From Guadua angustifolia (lineage: Eukaryota > Streptophyta > Magnoliopsida > Poales > Poaceae), in the NCBI GenBank assembly GCA_036346375.1, contig CM070515.1:5540423-5604422 (forward strand): 64,000 nt of DNA. Reading direction: 5' to 3'. The notes below the pieces were generated by a model, which did no database searches, was not told the origin of the DNA, and saw only the letters and a program-made list of their open reading frames with translations. Shown here piece after piece: positions 49,580-58,869 of this stretch (position 1 is its first letter; each line of letters begins with the position of its first letter). The position numbers and the translations under genes were made by a program.

Positions 49580-50911
49580 GTTAAAGCGGCAAGAACTGCT
49601 GGGCTCCCCCTCGCTTCAGCGCCTTCTTGCCCGCACTGGCCGGGACCTTCGATGTCGGCCTCGTCCTTGCCTTAGCCACCCTTGGGGCAGGGCGCCCCTC
49701 GCCTCCAGCCGCGCGACACTTATGTGCGAGGGAGAAAAGCTCGGAGGTTGGTGATGGTGCGGTGGCCATCTTCTCCTTCATCTTGATGATCGCGTCGCCC
49801 CTCTGAAGCGATGGCGGCCGATTGCTCGGAGATGTGGGGATGGTGTTGGCGATGTGAAACCGCCGGATGAATCGTGGCGACTCCCCTTTCTTGTTCGAGG
49901 CGTGGAGGTCATCCTCCACACCGGCCGCTTGAAAGAGCCTCGAAAATTAGCGACAAAATGTCGCTGCTGTCCCCACGAGTGCACAGACCCTCGGGGAGAT
50001 TCAACGACAGAGCGAGCGAAACCCGTCAAGGCGTTGGGAGGTAGTTGGCCATGACCTTTTGAGATCCGCCATTTGCCGCACCATCGTCGTGTAGATTTGG
50101 AGAACTCCTCCGGGTTAGTGGTGCCGTCATATTTCTCTATGGCCGTAGGCGAAACTGTCCGGCGAACCCATGGCCTTGACCTTGCCGGGGAAAACTGGCA
50201 CCCGGCCAGAGAGGCCGAGCCGCTCATCGAAGCCGGTTTGGAGGCCGTGCGGGGGCGCGAGCCTGGCTCGCCCTTGAACCGGAGGAGTGAACCTCCTCCG
50301 GTCCCGAGGTGAAACCACTGAGGGGACTCATTGTCGGCCGCCACACCTTGCCATGGCGGCGCTCTGGTCCGGATGGCGCGGCAGACGCCGCGAAAGTCAT
50401 CACCATGCCGCCGCGCTCGCGTCGAGATGAGAGCGAAGGTCCTCACGGTTCCTCGAGGCCGGACCGGGATGGCGCCCTGTTCCTTGACCCGGCCCACGGC
50501 GAGGGCCCTTCTCGTTAGGGTGACTCGAGGCTGAGCGCCAGCATGCGCCTTAAGCGCCGAAATACGCTTCGGTGCACGATGGCCGAGGAGCCCTACGAGT
50601 TGGGCGCATCCACGAGGCCAACAATGTATGCGCACCATGGAGTGGCCGGAGAGTCCCGCGAACTCCACCGGCGGGTGGTCGAAGAACGCAGGCGGCGTGC
50701 AAGTTCTGGCGAAGCGGCGCGCTCCATGGCGACCTTGACGCGGGTTGCTCCGCTTCAGAAGCGGCGGCGCCCGTCTGCGAAGCGGGTATGCGGCGGTTCC
50801 TCGGCCGTGCGACGGCAGCGGGAGGCGCCTTGGTGCGTCGCTTCGCCCGCGAGATCTGGTGCTGCGGATCCGCCATCTTCGATCTGTGAGCACGCTTCGA
50901 ACCGCGAACAC
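49580..50911 (-). pseudogene. Ty3/gypsy gag remnant, copy B
   Basis: Minus strand, with IEKYDGTTNPEEF, SPRGSVHSW, HFVANFRGSFKRP, and a C-terminal piece with IIKMKEKMATAP, ELFSLAHKCRAAGGEG typical of gypsy gag. It parallels copy A about 3.3 kb away in the same orientation. It has frameshifts and no pol follows. Confidence 0.75.
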
Positions 50912-51074
50912 GAAGTCCGCCGGGAGTTAGCGGAAAAAGCCAACCACTAGCCCCTACAGCGCGCCCCTGCCGTATTCCACAGCAGCCGGAGGATCTGAGC
51001 CGGGTTTGGTTGGAAGGAGGCGTCTTGGCGCTAAACCTAGAAGCGAAAACCTAGGACTCTCTGCGAAGGACTCG

Positions 51075-51330
51075 GCGTCGGCAATGCTGAGATGACCACG
51101 AAGATTTTACCGAGTTGAGGCCCTTTTCCTTGAGGTATGACCTTACTTCTGCTCGATTGTTTTTAGAGGTGTGAAGGTGATACAAAGCTCTTGAGTTACA
51201 AGTTTTCTTCTCTCGAATGCCCGTCCCCTTTCCCATGCACCGGAGGCCCTTATATAGGCAGGCTAGCAGGAGTAGGTAAAAGGAGGCGGGGCATTCAGCT
51301 GCAAACTAATCGCAGAAAACGACTGCGTGG
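51075..51330 (-). mobile_element. Gypsy LTR fragment upstream of gag copy B
   Basis: Matches the LTR-like block at 47760 and has an intact TATA box on the minus strand (CCTGCCTATATAAGGGCC, about 51246-51263). Confidence 0.5.
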
Positions 51331-51412
51331 ACTTGCCCGAAAGTCCCATTTCCCAAACCCCGCAATCGTTCCACATATCCTCGTCTTCATCCGTTCCTTG
51401 CCCCCAAAGACT

Positions 51413-51929
51413 ATGTCTCAAGCGGCGAGCTCAGAATCGGAGGGCTTGTGCACTTGCCAATGCAAGGCAGTCGAATGTCCCAAGCGCCACGTGCAAGCTA
51501 ATGTGTTGTACGCTAACACTCATGAAAATAATGGGCGAGTGTTCTACAAGTGCCCTTTTTTCTCTGTAAGTGAAAAGCTAGTTTGATTCTTTCTTGTGCA
51601 CACTATTTGTTCTATTCGAGTTGTGTAGTTGTTCTGCGATATCTCATTTCTTCCCACGGCTTTGAATGCTTATTTACGTCATCACGTGACCAGTAGTGCC
51701 AATATTTCGATGGGCGGACACCATGGACACCTCGATGGAGCGTCCTACAACCATTGTACCACGAGAGGATCAAGCTGACCTTCTATGGAGGAGAGGATGG
51801 ACCCTATGCTTGAGCAGAGGTGAACATCTTGATGTTCAAGATGGAGCGCATTTTAGATCATATGAAATGGTTAGAAAGATTGTATATGTGGCTATCGTTC
51901 TTGTATTGTACTCTATTCTTGCGAAGTAG
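51413..51929 (+). pseudogene. GRF zinc-finger / C-terminal transmembrane protein, frameshifted
   Basis: Exon 1 (51413-51565) starts MSQAASSES and has a GRF-type zinc-finger pattern CTCQCKAVECPK...NNGRVFYKCPFFS, ending at a good donor TCTCT|GTAAGTG. After a short intron with acceptor GTAG near 51695 the expected finger end C-x-Y-F-x-W-A-D is present (TGCCAATATTTCGATGGGCG) but one base short, so the frame shifts inside the finger. Downstream the frame is open as ADTMDTSMERPTT...REDQADLLWRRGW and ends in a membrane helix VRKIVYVAIVLVLYSILA. GRF fingers bind nucleic acid in other proteins. In grasses small GRF-finger plus membrane-anchor genes are common and often lie in repeats. Here it sits inside MULE-2, so it may be captured host sequence or element cargo. 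A different splice choice might rescue the frame; I did not find one. Confidence 0.6.
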
Positions 51930-52185
51930 TTAATTTCGTGCAAAGGCGGCGAGTTAGTCACGCATGTCTTTCGAAGTGGTTTCCAGATATCATATCTTCA
52001 TGTATCTGTATGTTACATGTTAAGCAAGCTTTAATTATAATATTTTCGTGTGATATGGCTGTCCAAACTTGGTTCCAAAGCTAGTCACACCAACATCTGT
52101 ATTTACACGAGTAATCCTAAAGGCCGCTGAATAGGGTTAGTTAGTTCAGTTTTCTGCGCTACTAGTTCACGAAACTCGGTCGGGC
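51930..52185. other. 3' flank of the GRF remnant
   Basis: AT-rich; no gene or repeat is seen. Confidence 0.3.
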
Positions 52186-52650
52186 AGACACGACAACACG
52201 CTGCACCACGCTGCTCGGGTAGAGACGACAACACTCTGCACCCCGCTTTTCAGACTGAAACGACAACACTCTGGACCACGCTGCTCGGGCAGAGACGACA
52301 ACACGCTGCACCCCGCGGTCAAGCGACAACACTCTGGACCACGCCGCTCTGGTGAGACGACAACACGTTGCACCCGCTTTTGATGAAGCGACAACCGCCG
52401 CACCACGCCGCTCGGTGGAGACGACAACACGCCGCACCCCGCCAGATGAGAGGACAACCGCTGCACCGCCGCTCTGGTGAGACGACAACACGTTGCACCC
52501 GCGCTGGTGAAACGACAACCTGCCGCACCACGCCGCCGCCGAGACGACAACACGCCGCACCCGCTTTTCATCTTGAGAGGACAACACGCCGCACCCGCAC
52601 AGACCGAGACGACAACCACGCCGCACCCGCACTGATCGAAAGCGACAACC
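52186..52650. repeat. ~35-bp minisatellite, about 13 units
   Basis: Units of GACGACAACACGCTGCACC followed by CGCTGCTCGGGCAGA or a shorter variant, very regular. All the large overlapping open frames at 52162-52820 come from this array. Confidence 0.85.
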
Positions 52651-52779
52651 GCGGCTTTGATGATGGGTGACACGTCGTGCGAGTAACCCTCACCACCACT
52701 ATAAAACATGGCGAAGGGTAGACATCCAACACGACCAAACCAAAGAATCAACGTCGGTGAATCTACACAAATTAGGACA

Positions 52780-53865
52780 CAATGTCGTTTCACAAGTCGC
52801 CTCTTGACAAGCGAAGTCATCCGCCCAATATCCGGATGCGATGGCGTCGGCGCTTGATTCTGCCGGAGTTGCCCGACCCAAATGCGATCAACCTCTGGCG
52901 AAGATGGAGCAATCTACCCATGGAGCGACGGCCGCCTCACTCTTCTTGTGCGCACCTCACGAGGTAAACCTCTTGGTGTCCACACAATCTGAGGTAACAC
53001 TACCATCTCATGCTTCGTTCTTTCTTTTCTCGGGACAAGGGCGGTGTTGCTTCTTCAATGGATCGTGGCCGAACGACGCGACTCTGAATTTCTCTACAAG
53101 CGCCACGACGCCAAACCCGCTTCGCCGAGAACTTCACCCGTGGGAGAGGCGCCGGGATATGTCCTTTTCTAGATCGACCAGAGCTCGGGGCGGTGTGCAA
53201 GGGGCCAACCGACGGTGAGTTTCATGCGACATACTCATGTTAAACTCACAAAGTAGTAGTGCTAAACCAGTTCGCCGCTTACAGAGTTCAAAAGGACACT
53301 TCGAACATCAACAAGTCAAATGAGGAACCTCCTCCGGGCCACCCAAAGCCCGACGCGTTTGCGAACATGGCTCGGAGGCGATGGTTGATACCGCCACGGT
53401 GATCTAGCGGACCGGAGATTCTACTGCCTTGCCCGAGGATGAATCGTGCGGCTACTTCAACCGGGTGGACCCGAGACGTACCACCCACATCTCGTGCAAC
53501 TGCATGGGATAGCCGGGGAGCAACCCTCTCCGTGGTGCCACTACCGCCGAAAAAGCGGACCCGTCGCCTACGGGTGTTATGCAACCACCAGCGGGCATCT
53601 TGCATTGATGCGCAGGCACTTCGGTTGTCAAGCATAAGCCCAACACACACCTCCTGCACCATATAGTGGAGTCGCGAGCAGCAGAGCGGGCGCCTCGCAT
53701 GTCTCCGAGCAGCCAACACAGCAGAGGCGCAAGAGGGTTCCTCCTCTCGAAGAAGAAGGGACAAGGGGAAGCAGCCGGCCGAGGTCCGCACCACGCAACA
53801 AATCCTCGACGCGTTCGCGCGACCATCCGGAACCCGGTGGTATTAACATAGGGGCGCCGGGAATC
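52780..53865. other. GC-rich segment of MULE-2, possibly captured exons
   Basis: Plus strand has a plausible small intron: ACCGACG|GTGAGTTT at about 53214 and GCCGCTTACAG|AG at about 53284. Frames on either side (for example from the ATG at 52841) are open for 60-125 codons, but I recognise no domain. It may be a captured gene fragment; the evidence is weak. Confidence 0.3.
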
Positions 53866-54489
53866 GGGATGACATGCCCATATGGGAGGCCAGAAATCCA
53901 CATAAAGAACAACCAAAATTTAAGTCTTATACACCCGAGACGTACGGCATAGGCCACCCAATCGGCGACAACTGGGAGCACTGCGGAACCCCATGGAGTT
54001 CTTTCAGTAGTAGGGATTGAGCGGTGTCAGGGACAAATCGCAAAATTAGAGCGGGTCGGGTAATATGCGAGAAAATGTATGACATCATTCATTTGTACAG
54101 CGATAGGTGAACGATCATTTGTTCCACCATGACGACAATTGCTTTCGTTAGTTAGTTAAATCAAGCAATTTCGCCTTTGTTGTAATGCCCTTCTAATATA
54201 ATCTAATCTATTGCTTATTTTCTCATCAAAACTTTCGGTGTATGTGCCCTTATATATGTTCAACAAATAATTTAAGTGTTCATAACATGAGTTGTTGTCG
54301 ACCATAAAATTTTGAAAATTCACATGCGTGATGTTCATAACAATAAAAATGAAATTTTCAAATGTTCATAACAATCAAATTTTATTGTTTTAATTTAAAA
54401 ACATTGTTCAGATCTTCAAATTATTTGAAATTTTTATGGTAATATCACTGATTTATCAGGAACCTCCATAAAAAATTTTAAAATTTTCC
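53866..54489. other. AT-rich interior of MULE-2
   Basis: No gene is seen. 54300-54400 repeats GTTCATAACA and AAATTTTCAAATG words. Confidence 0.3.
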
Positions 54490-54870
54490 GACGTCGTGGT
54501 TGTCCAATTTAATTTTTATATGTGCTTTCGATTCTACCCATGAGTGCCTTTTCCGATTTTCGCAACAAATGACCGGGCCAACGTCTGGCTATCTCGCCCA
54601 TACGTAAGTGGTAGCCCGCATTGCGTAGGCCGCCCTTGAATTTTTCCGTAATTTTTGGACCGTGTCTGGCCTGTCCCGCGGGGCAACGAAAACCCCTTAG
54701 TGCCCACGATTTCCGTGGTTTCGTAGCCGTAAGTGCCTTTTCCGACTTTCGCAACAAAATACCGGAGGAACGTCTTGCTATCTCGCCCATACGTAAGTGG
54801 TAGCCCGCACTGCGTAGGCCGGCCTTCATTTATTCCGTCTTTTTTAGACCGTGTCTGGCCTATCCCGCGG
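54490..54870. repeat. Two units of the satellite-like repeat near the MULE-2 right end
   Basis: GTGCCTTTTCCGA recurs at 54544 and 54733 (189 bp apart), each followed by TTTCGCAACAAA, CGCCCATACGTAAGTGGTAG and GCGTAGGC. The same unit is arrayed at 15490-16110. Confidence 0.8.
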
Positions 54871-55034
54871 GGCTATGAAAATACGAAAGTGAGATGCGTA
54901 TCACTAACGAACTAAAATAATTCTTCCCGTCTATTACATGATAAGAGTTTTTTTTAGTTTTTTCCTGTTTAATATAACAATTATTGCATAAGCAGATTCA
55001 CAACAAAATTTACTCAAAAATTAAAAATGTACGA

Positions 55035-55362
55035 TATTATCGCCAAGCAGCTTGAGCGACTACTAGTAGTAGCCACACCGCTTCAGCGACTACTAGTAGT
55101 CGCCAAACGGCTTACTACTACTCGATGAGTCGCCGGCGATGTGGCGACCACTCTGACTGGCGACAACCGGTCATCACCGGCCGACCTGCTGGATACGGTA
55201 TAGTCGCCAAACCGGTGTGGCGACTACCTATTATCGCCAAACCGTTTGGCGACGACCTATTATCGCCAAGCGATTGGCGGCGGATATTATTTCGCAATTT
55301 TTAAAATCGTGTATTAATGTCGCAATTTCGAATTAAAATAATATTATTTAAAAAAAAATTCC
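55035..55362. repeat. Right terminal inverted repeat of MULE-2
   Basis: Inverse of 40443-40770, ending TATTATTTAAAAAAAAATTCC, then the 9-bp duplication ATACACACG. Confidence 0.88.
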
Positions 55363-55589
55363 ATACACACGCATATGATGTGTGAGTATGATATGCGTTG
55401 CGGTTGTGTAGGTTTACCTCATACCTCTAATAAAAAATGTGTGGCGGTAGTAAAAAGGAACAGTTTGTGGTGTACAACAAGTATACAGATTAGATATTAC
55501 AAGAACTCTTGATTCTTGCCTGAGTCGGACAGACACAACTGTGTCAAAAGTATATTTATTTTTGAGTAGCATGGATTATAGGTTCATAG

Positions 55590-55930
55590 TGTCAATGCAT
55601 AGAAGGGGTTCGTGTCCTCAACCGCTTGTAAAAGCCCAGTTTTTGAAATAATAAAAAGAATGCATGCCCTACTCTATCAGAGAGCACGCGTGGGTGGGTT
55701 GGCTAGATGGGTGAGATGTGGGTCACGAGGAGGGGTGAGGAGGTCGTGGATTCGAATTCCAATCCTCACAATATTATTTGTCTTTTGAAGTGACTTCTAC
55801 AAGCAGTTTTAAAACCGCTTGTGATACTGACGGGAGTATCACTCGTGGTTACTTACAAGCGGTTCTAAAACCGCTTCTGAAAATGATTTCGAACCGCTTG
55901 ATTAATCTTCTTAGAAAAGCATAGCTTAAC
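55590..55930 (-). repeat. AAGCGGTT-rich repeat, inverse of 39850-40135
   Basis: Contains GAATGCATGCCCTACTCTAT and AAGCGGTTCTAAAACCGCTTCT, the inverse of sequences inside the LTR at 39306-40389. A SINE-like segment lies within it at about 55690-55790. Confidence 0.55.
55690..55795 (+). mobile_element. Possible tRNA-derived SINE
   Basis: TTGGCTAGATGGGTG resembles an RNA polymerase III A box, and 56 bp on GTGGATTCGAATTCC resembles a B box, at the spacing of a tRNA gene. The piece ends in TTATTTGTCTTTTG. No cloverleaf of a real tRNA can be drawn, so it is not a tRNA gene. Target duplications are not clear. Confidence 0.4.
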
Positions 55931-56038
55931 CAAAACGAAGGTACGAGCTTAACGTGATCATAAAATCACCCTTCATCACTTGATCTTCAAGTCTACTTAA
56001 GCTGCCCTTTAAATAACGCAAACGACCCTCGTAAGAAC

Positions 56039-56923
56039 TGCTAGATAAATTAGCACTTTTAGATATAATTTAAACAGTAGATAATTTATGAACACAAACT
56101 GATTGAGAAGCTTACACAATGAACACAAGTATATTGTAGACATGCAAATAACAAGACTACATATATGTCCCTCTAATATACTAGAAAACAGTAGCAATAA
56201 GATTGAAAATAGTGAAGACATCGAAACATACCGTTCTTCTTAAACAGGACTAGAAGCGTGAAACGAAGCAGAGGACTCCGTCGCGACGATGTAGAACACG
56301 AGACAGATCACGAATGGAAAGGAAGCAGATCACAAGCAGTCGCGCCGAGCACTTCCCAAAAATTTTATTCGCCCTCTCCGATGCAAAATCTCAAGAGCGA
56401 CAGATTTCGGAGACTTGCTCTCCCGATAACCAGTGCACTCCGGCATAGCAGGACGAGCAACCTATCAGTGGCGGTGCAGTAGAGAGGAAGAGGCAAAACC
56501 CTAACTTTTTCTGTTCTTCTCGTTTTCTCTAAGGCGGAAGCCCGCGTGGTATATATAGGAAAAGACCACGAGATCAAAGGATGATGCGGTTTCCATATCT
56601 TGTAACCAATCACGGATTTTCCGGAGAGCAAAAGAAAAAAATTGTAAAAGGAGGCCGCGCCTGCACAAGCTACTGGACCGGCTTGCGCCCTTCGCCCCGG
56701 TCCCGACCCGTGCCCGTGCCTGGCCCGACGAGGCAAGCACACGTGTTTTCTTCTCTTTCTCTCCCACATAAGTTAGTGGGATGGAGCACACTCCACTATT
56801 TAAATTGGTGTTGTTCCACTTCAACTAGTAATGTGATTTTATACCTCCTTCATATAATGAGCCTTTGAGATTTATTTGGAATTATTATCAAATATTCATG
56901 AACCTAGCCCATATATTCCAACA
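56039..56923 (-). mobile_element. Ty1/copia solo LTR with 5-bp duplication
   Basis: 885 bp. On the minus strand it starts TGTTGGAATATATGGGC and ends GCTAATTTATCTAGCA. AGAAC flanks both sides (56034-56038 and 56924-56928). A minus-strand TATA box (CCTATATATACC) is at about 56551-56562, followed by a leader rich in GAGAAAACGAG. Frames at 56258-56868 are inside the LTR and are not genes. Confidence 0.85.
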
Positions 56924-57149
56924 AGAACTAGTAAGTTGAACCATCTCGTCCCTAAAAGCCTAAGCATTTAAGAAGTAGGAACCGGTCATATTTAGAATCA
57001 TATACTTAAAAAATCGAAGAATATGATATTCAAAAGTACCATCACCCTTTTGACTTTAGTACCATTGTTTAATTCAACCAATATCCAGTTATTCTTCACT
57101 CACACAAGTTAAGCATTATCGACGTACTTTACGCCAGAGTGCCCTCTCC

Positions 57150-58150
57150 GCCACGGTCAGGAGGGGCCACGAGTGCCGAAGCATGACAACCTAGCGAGCA
57201 GGTGGGCGATCAAGCCCTGACACCAAGTGACCGCGTCGCGTGGCGGCTGGCGGCGGTGGGCGCGATCGTTCCACGACCCCAGCGACCACGGCGTGGCGGC
57301 TGGTGGCGGTGGGCGATTAGACCCTGACCCCAGGCGACCGCAAAGCGTGGCAGCCTGGAGAGCAGGTGGGCGATCGAGCCACGACGCCAGTGACGTGCAG
57401 CGTGGCGACTGGCGGCGGTGAGCGACGAGCCACGCCGGAGGCCAGCTCGTGATCGACCGACGGAGTCAGAAGGTAGTGCTCGAGGGTCCGCTGCCGGTCA
57501 GGCGTGGAGGCGTACATCGAAGGAATAGGGGAGCTTCGCCTCGAAGTCTTCTCCCCCCACACACCGTGTCAGAACCATTGAATGCGCGTGGCTCTGCTGA
57601 CGGCACGATAGCTTATCCCTCTGTCGTCCTGCACCTAACCCGTTCCATACAAGTCGTTTCTCGGGTGGACCGGGCAGAGTTGGACGATGGTACAAAGAAT
57701 AAGGCCAGAGGATGGGACTACAACGACTAATGTAATAAATGAATTGTAATCAGTGTGATATCATCCTTCTCACATGCCCAAGCCAGCCCGGCCTATATAA
57801 GGGGGGTTCGGTGCATGGGAGAGGGGGCCCCGAGAGGAAAAAAGAGGGACTTGAATGAAAGAGCGAGAACGGGAAGAGCACTGAGAGAGCTCAAGAAGAA
57901 CCCAGGGAAAGATAGAGTGTAGATCGTGCGTTTGTAATCCACTCAAAACACATTAACAAGAGTAGAAGCAGGACGTAGGGCTGTTACCCACATTGGAGGC
58001 CTGAACCTAGGTATATCGGCGTGTTCTTGAATCCTTGTCTGCGTGGATCCCTCGGGAGAGTTCATAGGTGTCCTTCCGCGAAGATCCCCTCTATCGAACT
58101 CCGGACTCCGTCTAGGGAGAATAGTTGCCGGCGAAATACGCCGACAAGCA
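57150..58150 (+). mobile_element. Gypsy-type LTR remnant
   Basis: Promoter-like GGCCTATATAAGGGGGGTTC at about 57791, then a purine-rich leader. The 3' end TTGCCGGCGAAATACGCCGACAAGCA is typical of some grass gypsy LTRs. The U3 holds a ~54-bp tandem array. No coding or partner LTR is seen; the left edge is approximate. Confidence 0.55.
57185..57440. repeat. ~54-bp tandem array in the LTR U3
   Basis: GTGGCGGC-like words start units at 57240, 57293, 57347 and 57402 (53-55 bp apart), each followed by GGTGGGCGATC.. and CCACGACCCCAG-type words. Confidence 0.75.
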
Positions 58151-58161
58151 TACATTGAATT

Positions 58162-58525
58162 TTTGTTTAAAATAATATATATTTAATGGAAAATTACAGA
58201 AATAATATGCCAAAAATAAAAATGACAGTTCTACACACGTGTCAAATTTGAAATTGCGACGAGTCTCTGTCATAATTTGAAATTGCATGAGAGACCTGCC
58301 GCTAATTGTTGGGGCGAGATACAATGCGTTTCCAAATTGCGATAGCTCTCTGTCGCAATTTGAATTATGTAAATTCGCAATTTCAAATTGCGACATTCGC
58401 AATTTCAAATTGCGACAGAGAGCCCGTCGCAATTTGGAATTGCGATAGGTGTGCAGAACTATTATTTTTATTTTCGGCATATTATTTCTGTAATTTTTTA
58501 TTAAATATATATTATTTTAAACAAA
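58162..58525. mobile_element. Mutator-type MITE, ~364 bp
   Basis: Inverted ends of at least 75 bp: TTGTTTAAAATAATATATAT...AAATTACAGAAATAATATGCC and the inverse at the right. Internal modules CGCAATTTCAAATTGCGAC are perfect palindromes. The ends share the AAATTACAGAAATAATAT core with the large MULE. A 9-bp duplication is not evident. Confidence 0.75.
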
Positions 58526-58664
58526 ACATTTCTCTATTTTAATCCTTCAATTCAAATGATCATCCTTAAAAAAAGTTTCAAATTCTTATAGCATTTAGAG
58601 AGGTGTAAAACGAATAATTAAAACCAATAGTAGACAGCTTAGATTCTGATGAAGAGTTTATGGG

Positions 58665-58865
58665 CTTGTTTGGATGAGTTGTAGCTTTTCTGAAAAGTTA
58701 TCTTTTGGCTTTTTAGGCTGAAAAGCAGTCGTAGTTTTTTTAAGAGATCGTTTGATAAAATAGCTATTTTTTCTTAACAATAAGTTACAAAAGTAGATCC
58801 AGTCCAACTTTTAGCTTTTGCTAGTTATATATGGCTTTTAGCTTATGCCAAAGCCGCTTAAAAGT
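58665..58865. mobile_element. MITE-like element with GGGCTTGTTTGGATGAG start
   Basis: Rich in AGCTTTT/AAAAGCT words and ending in AAAGCCGCTTAAAAG. The right terminus is not clearly inverted. Probably a degenerate hAT or Tourist MITE. Confidence 0.35.
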
Positions 58866-58869
58866 TGAG

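Larger units (their letters stand above)
40443..55362 (+). mobile_element. Large Mutator-like element (MULE-2), ~14.9 kb
   Basis: Terminal inverted repeats of about 320 bp (40443-40770 and 55035-55362) begin GAATTTTTTTTTAAATAATA. ATACACACG flanks the element on both sides (40434-40442 and 55363-55371), the 9-bp duplication expected of Mutator. The repeats are built of palindromic modules such as GTCGCCAAACGGTTTGGCGAC. Contents in order: GA-rich leader tract, AT minisatellite, decayed transposase, gypsy gag/LTR remnants on the minus strand, GRF-zinc-finger gene remnant, minisatellite, satellite units. Host strand orientation follows the transposase (plus). Confidence 0.88.

Noticed and set aside
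52162..52820. Cysteine/serine-rich frames up to 217 codons
   Set aside because: Produced by the ~35-bp minisatellite at 52186-52650 read on the minus strand.
55700..55775. tRNA gene
   Set aside because: A- and B-box-like words are present, but acceptor and anticodon stems cannot be paired; better explained as a SINE.
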